A stretch of DNA of 64,000 bases from Capricornis sumatraensis. Lineage: Eukaryota > Chordata > Mammalia > Artiodactyla > Bovidae. Under the pieces are notes generated by a model. The model saw only the letters and a program-made list of their open reading frames with translations, ran no database searches and was not told where the DNA came from. The translations under genes and the position numbers were made by a program. Location of the stretch: positions 40,358,501-40,422,500 of the forward strand of contig NC_091084.1 in NCBI RefSeq assembly GCF_032405125.1, in the 5' to 3' direction. Shown here in pieces: positions 33,560-45,140 of this stretch. How positions within the stretch are numbered: the first letter of the stretch is position 1; each line of letters begins with the position of its first letter.

Positions 33560-33740
33560 CCTAAATGTGTTTCCCCATATATCAGCTCGCTTCTTAGGAA
33601 GACCTTTGGGAATCGCTACCATTTCCTTCTGCAGATGAGGAACCTGAGGGCCAGGGAGGTCAAGTGACTTGTAAAGACCATCCAGCGATCGTGGTTCCTA
33701 TACAGACATGCCTGACTCCAAAGCTCAGACTCTTTCCACT
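33560..33740 (-). repeat. MIR SINE fragment
   Basis: Reverse-oriented MIR-like sequence: 'ctaccatttccttctgcagatgaggaacctgagg', 'ggtcaagtgacttgtaaag' and 'cctgactccaaagctcagactctt'. A weaker similar block lies at 33085-33240. Confidence 0.6.
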
Positions 33741-34750
33741 TTCCCTCACAATTCCTCCTCTCTAGCTCCCTCTCACCACGCTACCCCCCGCCCCCCGACT
33801 TCTGCTTGCTTTTCAGTGAGACCATGGCTGCCCCTGGTTGATAGTTTTCTCTACAGAGCCCTTGCTGTGAGGCACAGGGTCACCCGATTCCCTCTGGAAG
33901 GGCAGCACCTGTCATCTTGTGTAAAGATTCAGTGAGCAGTGTTTGGTTCCATTATTTGCCTCTACCCTTTCCCAGAATTTCCACTAACCACCCATAAAAA
34001 ATATCAGTCCTGATGGCTTCCACCTCTGAGGGGGACTTTTTCATCCTTGCTTGAGTGTCCTCGTGAGGAACAGCAGGAAATGAGCCTTTTTATGAGGCGA
34101 TAATGGAGCCAGAAGCATCTTTAAAATCAATTGTGCCTAACACGTCCTCCCATCATTTCAACAGGTTCTGGGTTTAGTGGGTCATAAATAAAAACAGACA
34201 GCTCACATTCAGTGAGCTCTACAGTTTGCCTGTGGTCTCCTGTGGGCTGTACCATAGTCCTCTGAGGAAGGCAGGCAAGTGGTCCCCCTTTCTCACAGGA
34301 AGTGAGTGAGACTCGCCTCTCTCCCTGCCAAAGGTCAGTGCCCAGCTTGTAGCTTCCGTGACCATCTGACACAGCTGCTCACTCCCTCTGCCTTGAAACA
34401 GGTTCTGGTCTAGCGCCTGCTGGCTCCTCATTTTCTCCTCAGCTCGTTCCTTCTCAGCCTCCTGTGCTGACCCTCTTCATCTTTCTGCAAACACTGAAGT
34501 GTCCCCGGCCTCAAGCTCTCTGTGCTCTTCTCTTTTCTAGCCACACTGCCTTAGTGATTTCTCTTGTCCTATGCCTTAAAATATGAGTTATGTATATACT
34601 GAAGACTCCCAAACTGTCATCTTCCTCTCATCCCCGCCTCTGAACTCCAGCTTGTATACCAGCTGCCTAACACTTTCATCTGGATGTTGAATTGGTATCT
34701 CACATTCAGTGTGTCTGAAACCAAGTTCCTGATCTTCCCCTCCTCAAACC

Positions 34751-34964
34751 TGTGTGTGTGCGTAGTCACTCAGTTGTGTCCAGCTCTTCTGTGACCCCGT
34801 GGACAATAGCCCACCAGACTCCTCTGTCCATGGGCTCCTCTAGGCAAGAATACTGGAGTGGGTAGCCATTCCCTTCTCCAGGAGATCTTCCCCACCCAGG
34901 CAGCAAACCCAGGTCTCTTGCATTGCAGACAGATTCTTTACCGTCTGAGCCACCAGTAAAGCTG
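34751..34964 (-). mobile_element. Bov-tA SINE in L2
   Basis: Minus-strand Bov-tA: the tail side 'gcgtagtcactcagttgtgtcc' and the tRNA-head complement 'ctgagccaccagtaaagc'. Diverged in its head. Confidence 0.85.
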
Positions 34965-35726
34965 CGCTCCTCTCCAAATCTGGCTTTTCTCATTGTAAAC
35001 ATCGCATTGAATGCCAAAGCCATCCTTCTAGTTTATCAACCTTGATGCTTCTCTCACTCCACATCTGATCCTTCAGCACACCTGTCAACTGCACTTCTAA
35101 AATGCATTGTTGAGCCAATAACTGTGTGTCACCATCGCTGGAGCACGGGCCGGACTGCACCTCCCTGTGTCCCTGGCACCATCTTGGTCCAAGCCACGTG
35201 GCATCATCATTAGCTGGGATTAAATGTGTTGCAACTGCTTCCTGGCTGGTCTCTCTGCCTCTTCCCTCACCCTCTTCCAGGCTCTTCTTCACACAGTAGC
35301 TGCATCATGCCGTTTTTCTGGTCAAAACCCTCTAATGGCATCACGTTGCACAGGAAATGGGGACCTCGGCCGTGGCCCCCGTGGCCCGTCATGATCTGCT
35401 CTGCCCCCCTGTTACCTCACCAGCTTCCTCTTTTATTACTCCCCCTCTTGCTCACTTTGCTTCAGCCACCTGGACATCTCCTCAGATATGCTAGACACGC
35501 CTAGCACTTGCAGTGCCCTGAGCCTGGGGAGATGTCCTCTTAGATACTAGAGCACTCATTCCTCTGTCTCCTTCATGTCTTTGCTCAAATGTCACCTTCT
35601 CAGTGAGGCCTCTGCTGACCACACTGTTCAAAATAGCAATTCCCTGCCCCTTCCTCAACCTGGCACACTGCTCTCACTTTATCTGATTGTCTTTTCTCCA
35701 TAACATTTGTTACCATCTGGTATACT

Positions 35727-35862
35727 AAGATCCCCTAGAGGAGGCCATGGCAACTCCAGTATTCTTGCCTGCAGAATCCCCGTGGACAGAGGAGCCTGGC
35801 AGGCTACAGTCCATAGGGCTGCAAAGAGTTTGGCACAACTGAAGCAACTTAACGCACACGGT
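35727..35862 (+). mobile_element. Bov-A SINE monomer in L2
   Basis: A sense Bov-A body starting 'aagatcccctagaggagg' and ending 'gaagcaacttaacgcacacg'. L2 sequence continues on both sides. Confidence 0.82.
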
Positions 35863-35990
35863 ATCCCGTGTATTTCGCTTTCTTACCTTTTATCATGGAT
35901 CTTCCCCTACTAGAACAGGCATTTTCTATGGGCAAAGGCTTTGTCTATTCTGCTCACTCACTGCTGTACTATCAGTGTTTAGAGTATGCT

Positions 35991-36201
35991 CAATCTTTGC
36001 TTTTTTAAAGATTTTTTTTGATGTGGACCACTTTTAAAGTCTTCATTGAGTCTGTTACAATATTGTTTCTGTTTTGTTTTGGGTTTTGAGGGGCACAAGA
36101 CAAATGGGACCTTAGTTCCCCAACCAGGGATTGAACCCAATCCCCTGCATTGGAAGAGGAGTCTTAACCTCTGGGCCACTAGGGAGGTCCCAGTCTTTGC
36201 T
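35991..36201 (-). mobile_element. CHR SINE in L2 with near-perfect duplication
   Basis: A minus-strand CHR at 36002-36190, including the 'caatattgtttctgttttg' spacer and the head complement 'ctctgggccactagggagg'. It is flanked by caatctttgct (35991-36001) and cagtctttgct (36191-36201), a 10/11 match. Confidence 0.85.
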
Positions 36202-36239
36202 GTTTGAATGAGAGGCTATGATTAGGCAGTGTCTGGTGT

Positions 36240-36980
36240 CTTTTTTAATCCCAGGACTCTATGGCCCAGTGCGGAGCTAGAGCTGAGTAAAGTGACACCA
36301 ACAGACGTGGGTGCTGAGCTAGTGGGCACTGGGTGAGCTGTGGAGAGTGCCAACCACAGACCTGGCACTAATAAAAGGAAGAGGAAGGGATAGGGCCTCC
36401 GTAGGACCCACAGTCAGCTGCAAGGCTCTGAGTCTGCCTCAGATGGACGCCCCAGTGACCTAGGCTGACTGTTTATAAGTGCCGAGAGCCCACCTTGCAT
36501 CCCGGAAGCTGCTGCCGTCATAAGCTACTGTCTGATTAGCTATTTCAAAGCCAGAGAAGGTATCTGAAGCCCATTAACAGACCTGCAAGAAGGTGATGTG
36601 GTTTCACAGAAGCATTTCAAATTCAATTTCTTTTTATTTCTTTTCAAACACAGCCTGTAATTCTGATGGGAAAATTGCATAATGCCTGTTGGAGATAATA
36701 ATTTTCCTGCAAGATGGTTTTGTGAAAGCAGCTTGGTGTTTCTGACTCAGGAGAGGAAGGGCCCATCAGAGAGCCACCTGGGCCTGCCCACTGCCCTTGT
36801 ACCCACACCTGTCTCTGGCAGGTGTAAGCTCTGAGGACGGGCATCACCCTGATGGACGGGCATGACCTGAAGCAAAGGCCAGCCTTCTGTGTGCCTCTGT
36901 TACCACAGGCATCAATTCAGCTTGTTCTTTGGTGACCAAAGTGCCAATCCTGGGCTTAACCTCCCTTTTGGACTTTCATG
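36240..36980. other. Repeat-free intronic block
   Basis: About 740 bp of unique SPON1 intron sequence with no named repeat and no splice-bounded frame. The segment 36480-36730 mixes GC-rich and AT-rich runs in the manner of a conserved element, but this is impression only. Confidence 0.25.
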
Positions 36981-37356
36981 TATCCTTTAGGATTATGAAA
37001 GTCTGCCTCTCCTCCGATTCAACAGGGAGCTGAAGGGGTAGATGGGGCCTGTCTGTGTTTCCCATCCCAGCCCCTCTTCCCCACCTTCTGCCCTATCTCC
37101 AGCACTTAACATTAGTGCTGGGGTCAGAGCGGAGAAGTAAGAAAGGGGCCGGGCCAGGAAAGATTCTGACATCAACCAGGGGAGAGGAGGCTGAGCTGGG
37201 CTGTCTGCTCCCAACAGGTGGGGGCTCCAAGGAAGTCGGGCTGGAGCCAGGGAGGGAGGAAGAGCCAAGCCAGCACCTGTAAGACAACCTGTAAGGGCCT
37301 TGACCCTAACCCTGCCCCTGGGAGCATCTTGTTGGGGGTGTGTGTGTGTGTCTTAA

Positions 37357-37571
37357 GTGAAGTGAAAGTGAAGTCGCTCAGTCGTGTCTGACTCTTTGTG
37401 ACCCCGTGGACGATAGCCTACCAGGTTCCTCCAATCATGGGATTCTCTAGGCAAGAATACTGGAGTGGGTTGCCATTTCCTTCTCTAGGGGATCTTCCTG
37501 ACCCAGGGATCAAACCCGGTTCTCCCGGATTGCAGGCAGATGCTGTACCCTCTGAGCCACCAGGGAAGCCC
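37357..37571 (-). mobile_element. Bov-tA SINE
   Basis: A full minus-strand Bov-tA, from AGTGAAGTGAAAGTGAAG at the low end to the tRNA-head complement 'gagccaccagggaagccc'. Confidence 0.9.
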
Positions 37572-37761
37572 AAGGTGCAGCATTTGACATCGCTTGCTCC
37601 TCTTCCCTGTCTCCCCCTCCCCACCTTCCTCTGAAGACAGTTCCCATTTAGTCCTGGGAGCCATTATGAGGGCAGGGGCTGGACTGTGTTCCTGTCTGTG
37701 TCCCCAGCACTGGCCTGGTCTGGGGAGCTGTACAGGGGATGATTAAGAATGAATAATAGAT

Positions 37762-37784
37762 TAGTTAATTAATTAATTAATGAC
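37762..37784. repeat. (TTAA)n simple repeat
   Basis: A TTAATTAATTAATTAA run in intron sequence. Confidence 0.85.
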
Positions 37785-38172
37785 GAGCTAGAGGAAGCCT
37801 CTGGCCTTCACTGCCCTCTTAGGGGCACCCTTGCAAGTTCTATGAACTCGGATGCTGCCGCAGGGCTTCTGAGTAGATAGTGAGGATTCTGCTGACTATG
37901 GCGGGGGTGTAAACCGTAGGAGGGCAGGCAGGACCCAGGGAGGCCGGTCAGGTGACACGGGATCATGAGAGAGCAATGGCAGGGGTGGGAAGATGTCAGA
38001 TGCAAGACATTATTTTAAAGGGAGCAGCAACAGGATCTGCTGGTGGGTTGGACGTGGGGTGTAAAACAAAGAGGGGTCAAGGATGACTCTGAGTGGAGGT
38101 GTCAAGTAGGCAGTTGGATACGTGAGGCTGGGGTTCAATGGAGTAGTCCAGGCAGGAGGTGAATTTGAAAGT

Positions 38173-41100
38173 GTGTATAGGTGTTAGTTCTAGAAGGTCT
38201 TGTAGGTCATCATAGAACTGTTCAGCTTCAGCTTCTTCAGCATTACTGGTTGGAGCACAGTCTTGGATTACTGTGATACTGAATGGTTTGCCTTGGAAAC
38301 GAACAGAGATCATTCTGTTGTTTTTGAGATTGCATCCAAGTACTGCATTTCTGACTCTTTCACTGACTATGAGGGCTACTCCATCTCTTCTAAGGGATTC
38401 TTGCCCACAGTCTTAGATATAATGGTCATCTGAGGTGGGAGGGGGTTCAGGATGGGGAACACATGTACACCCGTGGCAGATTCATGTTGCTGTATGGCAA
38501 AACCAATACAATATTGTAAAGTAATTAGCCTCCAATTAAACTAAAGAAATTTATATTAAAAATAAAATTAATTAATTAAAAAAAAATAATGGTCATCTGA
38601 GTTAAATCCACCCATTCCAGTCCATTTTAGTTGGCTGATTCCTAAAATGTCAATGTTCACTCTTGCCATCTCCTGTTTGACCACTTCCAATTTGCCTTGA
38701 TTCATGGACCTAATATTCCAGGTTCCTATGCAATATTGTACTTTACAGAATCAGACTTTACTTTCATCACCGGTCACATCCACAACTGCGTATTGTTTTT
38801 GCTTTGACTCCGTCTCTTCATTCTTTCTGGAGTTATTTCTCCTCTGATCTCCAGTAGCATATTGGGCACCTACCGACCTGAGGAGTTCATCTTTCAGTGT
38901 CCTTTCTTTTTGCCTTTCCATTATGTTCATGGGGTTCGCAAGGCAAGAATACTGAAGAGGTTTGCCATTCCCTTCTCCAGTGGACCACATTTTGTCAGAA
39001 CTCTCCACCATGACCTGTCCATCTTGCGTGGCCCTACACGGCATGGCTCATAGTTTCATTGAGTTAGATAAAGCTCTGGTCCATGGGATCAGTTTGATTA
39101 GTTTTCTGTGATTGTTGTTTTCATTCTGTCTGCCCTCTGATGGAGAAGGATAAGAGGCTTATGGAAGTTTCCTGATGGGAGAGACTGAGTGGGAAATTGG
39201 GTCTTGTTCTGATGGGCAGGGCCATACTCAGTAAGTCTTTAATCCAATTTTCTGTTGATGGGTAGGGCTGTATTCCCTCCCTGTTGTTTGACCTGAAACC
39301 AAAGTATGGTGGAGGTAATGAAGATAATGGCAACCTCCTACAAAAGGTCAGGTGCACGCACTGCCCAGTCAGTGCCCCCGACCCTGCAGCAGGCCACTGC
39401 AGACCCACACCTCTGCCATTCCTCTGACTGGACTGCAAAAGTAGGAAGTCAAGAGATACCTGGAGTAACAGGCAAATTTGGCCTTGGAGTACAAAACAAA
39501 GCAGGGAAAAGTCTAACAAGGTTTTGTCAAGAGAACGCACTGGTCATAGCAAACACCCGCTTCCAACAAAACCAAGAGAAGACAACACATGGACATCACC
39601 AGATGTCAAACTGATATCAGATTGATTATATTCTTTGCAGCCAAAGATGGGGAAGCTCTATACAGTCAGCAAAAACAAGACTAGGAGCTGACTGTGGCTC
39701 AGATCATGAACTCCTTATTTCCAAATTCAGACTTCAATTAAAGAAAGTTGGAAAACCACCAGGCCATTCAGGCATGACCTAAATCAAATCACTTATGATT
39801 ATAAAGTTGAAGTGACAAATATATTCACAGAATTAGATCTGAGAGACTGCCTGAAGATCTATGGATGGAGGTTTGTGACATTGTACAGGAGGCAGGGATC
39901 AAGACCATCCCCAAGAAAAAGAAATACAAAACGCCCTCTGAGGAGGCCTTACAAATAGCTGAGAAAAGAAGAGAAGCTAAAGACAAAGAAGAAAAGGAAA
40001 GATATACCCACCTGAATGCAGAGTTCCAAAGAATAGCAAGGAGAGATAAGAAAGCCTTCCTAAGTGATCAATGCAAAGAAATAGAGGAAAACAACAGAGT
40101 GGGAAAGACTAGAGATCTCTTCAAGAAAATTAGAGATACCAAGGGAACATTTCAGGCAAAGATGGGCACAATAAAGGACAGAAATGGTATGGACCTAACA
40201 GAAGCAGATGATATTAAGAAGAGGTGGCAAGAATACACAGAAGAACTATACAACAAAAAAAAAAAATACATGATCCAGATAACCATGATGGTGTGATCAC
40301 TCCTCTAGAGCCAGATATCTTGGAATGTGAAGCCAAGTGGGCCTTAGGAAGCATCACTACAAACAAAGCTAGTGGAGGTGATGAATTCCAATTGAGCTGT
40401 TTCAAATCCTGAAAGATGATGCTGTGAAAGTGCTGCATGCTGCACTCAATATGCCAGCAAAATTGGAAAATGCAGCAGTGGCCACAGGACTGGAAAAGGT
40501 GTTTTCATTCCAATCCCAAAGAAAGGCAATGCCAGAGAATGCTCAAACTACTGCACAGTTGCACTCGTCTCACACACTAGCAAAGCAATGCTCAAAATTC
40601 TCCAAGCCAGGAGATATGAACAGTAATACATGAACCATGAACTTTCTGATGTTCAAGCTGGATTTAGAAAAGGCAGAGGAACCAGAGATCGAATTGCCAA
40701 CATCCGTTGGATCATTGGAAAAGCAAGAGAGTTCCAGAAAAACATCTACTTCTGCTTTATTGACTACACCAAAGCCTTTGACTGTGTAGATCACAATAAA
40801 CTGTGGAAAATTCTTAAGGAGATGGGAATACCAGACCACCTGACCTGCCACCTGAGAAATTTATATGCAGGTCAAGAAGCAACTGGGCATGTTAGAAATG
40901 GACATGGAAAAACAGACTGGTTCCAAATCGGGAAAGGAATACGTCAAGGCTGTATATTGTCACTCTGCTTATTTAAATTGTATGCAGAGTATATCATGTG
41001 AAATGCCAGGCTGGATGAAGCACAAGCTGGAATCAAGTTTGCCAGGAGAAATATCAATAACCTCAGATATTCAGATGACACCACCATTATGGCAGAAAGC

Positions 41101-41838
41101 AAAGAAGAACTGAAGAACCTCTTGATGAAAGTGAAAGTGGAGAGTGAAAAAGTTGGCTTAAAGCTCAACATTCAGAAAACTAAGATCATGGCATCTGGTC
41201 CCATTACTTCATGGCAAGTAGATGGGGAAACAGTGGAAACAGTGTCAGACTTAATTTTTCTGGGCTCCAAAATCACTTCAGATGGTGACTGCAGCCATGA
41301 AATTAAAAGAAGCTTGCTCCTCAGAAAAAAAGCTATGACCAACCTAGACAACATACTAAAAAACAGAGACATTACTTTGCCAGCAAAGGTCTGTCTAGTC
41401 AAAGCTGTGGTTTTTCCAGTGGTCATGTATGGATGTGAGAGTTGGACTATAAAGAAAGCTGAGCGCTGAAGAACTGATGCTTTTGAACTGTGGTGCTGGA
41501 GAAGACTTTTGAGAGTCTCTTGGACTGCAAGGAGATTCAACCAGTCCATCCTAAAGGAAATCAGTCCTGAATATTCATTGGAAGGACTGATGCTGAAGCT
41601 GAAACTCCAATACTTTGGCCACCTGATTCAAAGAACTGACACACTAGAAAAGACCCTGATGCTGGGAAAGATTGAAGGCAGGAGGAGAAGGGGATGACAG
41701 AGGATGAGATGGTTGGATGGCATGAGTTTGAGTAAGCTCTGGGAATTGCTGATGGATGCGGAAGCCTGGTGTGCTGCAGTCCATGGGGTTGCAAAGATTC
41801 GGAGATGACTGAACTGAACTGAACTGGGTATATAGGTG
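38173..41838 (+). mobile_element. BovB LINE with inverted 5' half (twin-priming structure)
   Basis: One retrotransposition event. 38184-39425 is BovB in reverse: the endonuclease region (minus-strand ISVRFQGKPFSITVIQ, DLQDLLEL) back to the 5' UTR. 39426-41827 is BovB in sense, starting at the endonuclease DW.AKVGSQEIPGV segment, through the reverse transcriptase (FIDYTKAFDCVDHNK) and the C-terminal region, to an ACTGAACTGA tail. The inverted part stops at LLEL and the sense part resumes about ten codons later, so the two halves meet in the element's own coordinate. Flanks gtgtataggtg (38173-38183) and gtatataggtg (41828-41838) match at 10/11. All frames are broken by stops and indels. Confidence 0.9.
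38419..38602 (+). mobile_element. L1 3' tail insertion with 16-bp target-site duplication
   Basis: A 5'-truncated L1 3' UTR of about 150 bp (38435-38586): 'acacatgtacacccgtggcag', 'attgtaaagtaattagcctcc' and an A-rich tail. Perfect 16-bp repeats (ataatggtcatctgag) at 38419-38434 and 38587-38602 flank it. It is nested inside the inverted half of the BovB copy and so is younger than it. Confidence 0.93.
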
Positions 41839-42103
41839 CTTGTCAAAGTCAAGAGGCAGAGAACCTGGGCAGTGAGTGTAGATAGACAGAGGGTGGGAAG
41901 AGCCAGAGAGGGAACAGCCGGAGAGACAGGAGGATACTAGAACCTGCCCCCAGGGCCTCTTCTGAGCCCTTGTACTGCCTCCACTGCCCCCACTCACTGC
42001 CCCCAGGTACTTGTAGAGTGTCACCCTGCAGCCAGCCCTGCTACCCTCTCAGTGCTGCCACCACTGCCCCTCTGGTCACTTCTGGAAATTCAACTGAAGA
42101 AAG

Positions 42104-42420
42104 GGCTTCCTTGATAACTCGGTTGGTAAAGAATCCACCTGCAATGCAGGAGACCCTGGTTTGATTCCTGGGTCAAGAAGATCCCTTGGAGAAGAGATAG
42201 GCTACCCACTCCAGTATTTGTGGGCTTCCCTTGTGGCTCAGCTGGTAAATAATCCACCTGCAATGAGGGAGACCTGGGTTTGATCCCTGGGTTGGGAAGA
42301 TCCCCTGGAGAAGGGAAAGGCTACCCACTCCAGTATTCTGGCCTGGAGAATTCCATGGACTGTATAGTCCAGGGAGTCGCAAAGAGTTGGACACGACTGA
42401 GCGACTTTCATTTCACTTTA
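42104..42420 (+). mobile_element. Bov-tA SINE with two tRNA-like heads
   Basis: The first unit (42105-42222) has a tRNA head, 'ggcttccttgataactcggttggt', and stops partway through the Bov-A body at 'ccactccagtatttg'. A second complete head starts at 42223 (ggcttcccttgtggctcagctgg) and runs through the whole body to 'cgactttcatttcactt'. This gives a head-body-head-body composite. Confidence 0.85.
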
Positions 42421-42644
42421 GGAAAGACAGTGGAGCCAGCAAGCCCAGACAGCACTTTGCAGAAAGACAGTCAGCTGGAAGGGAGAAATCAAGTAAAACA
42501 GCAGTAGTAGGAAGGACATGCAACTATTCCTTTGAAGATGAGTGATACTAGGGCAATTTGCATGGAGGAGGATATCATCCCATACAACAAGAGAAACTGT
42601 TGTTACAGGAGAGAGAGGGGCACTTGTAGGCTTGAGGTCCTTGA

Positions 42645-43038
42645 AAATAACAATGACCCTATATGCGAGACAGCAAAAAGAGACACAGATAAAAAGAACA
42701 GAATTTTGGACTCTGTGGGAGAAGGCAAGGGTGGGATGATTTGAGAGAATAGCACTGAAACATGTATATTACCATATGTGAAATAGATCGCCAGTCCAGG
42801 TTTGATGCATGAGATAGGGTGCTCAAAGCTGGTGCACTGGGACAACCCTGAAGGATGGGATGGGGAGGGAGGTGGGAGGGGGTTCAGGATGGGAGACACA
42901 TGCACACCCATGGCTGATTCATGTGAAAGTATGGCAAAAGCCACTACAACACTGTAAAGTAGTTAGCCTCCAATTAAAATAAATAAATTAATTAAAGAAT
43001 AAATAAAAGCACTAAGAACATAAAAAAAAAAAAAAAAG
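42645..43038 (+). mobile_element. L1 3' end, 5'-truncated
   Basis: Ruminant L1 3' region: 'atgcgagacagcaaaaagagacac', 'ggcgagggtgggatgattt'-like, 'aacatgtatattaccatatgtg', 'ctgtaaagtagttagcctcc' and a poly(A) tail at 43022-43037. Confidence 0.85.
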
Positions 43039-43520
43039 ATTGGAAGAGCTGAGATCCGGACCCAAGATGGAGGGGGCGGTGGCCTTCCAGCCATCTCAGA
43101 AGGATGGAGGAGGAAGCAGTGGACAACAATCACTGATGCTCAATTGCAGGCAGTGCTGGGGGCCCAGCATGAGGATTCATTCATCCAGCAAATAACTGCC
43201 GAGTCCCTACTCTGCCAGGTTCGGCTCTGAGTGCCAGAGACAGAGCCCTGAACGAGTGAGACACCAATTCAACCCCTGCCCTCATGGAGCTTTCTGACTA
43301 GGGCAGGAGGCGGTCCCAAACAAAGAACAGTGACAGATTGTATGAGACTTGAGTGGCTCCCTGAAGGAAAAAAGTGTGGCGTGGGGGAATGAGAGGGAGG
43401 CCGGAGTTGGATGGGGAGGGATGTGGCAATTTTCAGTAGAGATATAGGTGCTAGTGTATATGTCAAGAACCAGGAAAGAACTCTAACAAGATGAAAATAT
43501 GCCTTACATTCTAAAGTGTG

Positions 43521-43715
43521 AGAATGAAAGTTTCAGTTGCTCAGTCATATAGGATACTTTGTGACCTCATGGACTGTAGAACACCAAGCTGCTCTGTCCA
43601 TGGAATTCTCCAAGCAAAAATACTGGGATGGGTTGCCATTTCCTTCTCCAGGGGATCTTCTCAACCCAGGGATCGAAGCTGGGTCTCCTACATTGCAGGC
43701 AGATTCTTTTCCATA
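43521..43715 (-). mobile_element. Bov-tA SINE
   Basis: Minus-strand Bov-tA: 'gaaagtttcagttgctcagtc' at the tail side, with the tRNA-head side truncated at 'gcagattcttttccat'. Confidence 0.82.
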
Positions 43716-44097
43716 AAGTAAGGTCTTCAAAATTAAAATTTAACATAACAATATCATAGGAATTTAGAGAGAGAGAAGCAAAAAAAGAAAACAAAACACA
43801 TAATCCCTCCCTCCTAACTTAGCAGCCATCATCAATGAGTATATTCATTTTTGTATTTGTGTCATTGTCACATGGTTGAAATCATAGCTCACACACACAT
43901 TTTCTTTATCCTTGCCATTTCCTTGTATCATGGGAGCCAGACTATTATACAAATAGATTGTTATACAAGCCATTATATGCCTTGCTTTCTAATATAGTAT
44001 ATTTTAGAGATAATCTCCCCACCAGTATAACTCTTTTAATGATGAGCCCAAAGGCCACATACAAATATAAAAGTAAACATGTATATATTTTGGTATC

Positions 44098-44112
44098 TTT
44101 TTTTTTTTTTAC
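44098..44112. repeat. poly(T) tract
   Basis: A T-run in intron, flanked by AT-rich sequence. Between 43716 and 44680 no gene or clear repeat is recognised. Confidence 0.8.
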
Positions 44113-44683
44113 ACCGTTATATAGTATTTTGGGCTCTTTATCTATTTGTATAATAATCTAGTTACCATGTTACAAAGAAATGATAGAGATAAAGAAAATA
44201 TATGTGCATATGCTTATGTGTGCGCATGTGTGCGCACCCGTGCATGCTTTTATTTTCATTTGCCTAAATTAGAAGGAACAGAAGAACTTCACAAAGACAA
44301 GGTGCCCCAGGGGAGAGGAACTGGGCAACCAGGGAGCAGGAACAACTTTTCACAGATTAACTTTGTTCTGCTTTTGAATTTTGAACCATCCAAATATATT
44401 GCCATTAAAAAAGTCATGAGGAAAAGTTACTCCAAGGCTGCTCGCTGCGGCTTTCTCATCTGGAGAAATATCCACGAAGGCTTTGGAGGCAGCATTTGAG
44501 GCAAGCACGGAGTGCAAATGTGGTGGGATGAACATCTAGAGGTGATGGACTGGGAGCCAGGGCAGCGGCCAAGCAGGTGGGGAGAGGGGACAGAAGTGCC
44601 CGCAGAGGGACGAAATTGATAAGACATCTGATGGGTTCCTTACTTGGCTATTTTAAAGCCTGTTGGATTTTGTTATGCCTTGG

Positions 44684-44792
44684 TGTTGTTGTGTAGTTGC
44701 CAAGTCATGTCTGACTCTTTTCATGGACTGTATCCCGCCAGGCTCCTCTGTCCATCGGATTTCCCAGGCAAGAATACTGGAGTGGGTTGTTA
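44684..44792 (-). mobile_element. Bov-A SINE, truncated
   Basis: Only the tail half of a Bov-A body: 'gttgtgtagttgccaagtcatgtctgact' to 'caagaatactggagtgggttg'. The tRNA head is absent. Confidence 0.75.
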
Positions 44793-44869
44793 AACCTTAT
44801 TATTTTTAAAATAAAAGCTGTTTCAAAAAGAAACGAGAATTGATTTGCACACCAACACCTCCCTCCCCT

Positions 44870-45140
44870 CTCTCCCCTTAGAGACTGTCAGCCGGTTTTG
44901 CTGGGTCCTTACATATGATAACATTTTGCTTCATCATCTCCCTCCATCTACTGATTTCCATAAAAAGCTTTCAAATTATTAAGTAATGAAGCTCTAAATG
45001 ACCTGGAGGAGGGAGAAGCCAGCTGCCTCAAGGTGCTCAGCACGTTAGCATCAAATCAGTTTCCAGAAGTGTCGATCTCTTAAACGGTGCTATTTAAATG
45101 CAAAGGAACAGCTTGATCAGCTGTAAAGCTTAACTCTTTT
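44870..45140. other. Repeat-free intronic block, possible conserved non-coding element
   Basis: About 270 bp with AT-rich cores (caaattattaagtaatgaag at 44972-44991, gctatttaaatgc near 45089, gatcagctgtaaag near 45116). It is surrounded by repeats but contains none. Enhancer function is a guess. Confidence 0.3.

Larger units (their letters stand above)
34420..36213 (+). mobile_element. Long L2 LINE interrupted by three SINEs
   Basis: About 1.2 kb of L2 in sense order, from an ORF2 remnant (complement-free reading of 'gacatttcatctggatgttg'-like segments near 34680) through 'tcatgtctttgctcaaatgtcaccttctcagtgaggcc' (35575) and 'ataacatttgttaccatctgg' (35700). It then passes 'actagaacaggcattttct' (35911) to the final 'gtttgaatgagagg'. 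Three younger SINEs split it at 34751-34964, 35727-35862 and 36002-36190. The L2 phase resumes correctly after each. Confidence 0.78.

Noticed and set aside
39865..41469. Reverse-transcriptase and endonuclease-like frames that could suggest a functional gene or retron-like system
   Set aside because: They are fragments of the twin-primed BovB copy, with stops and frameshifts between them.
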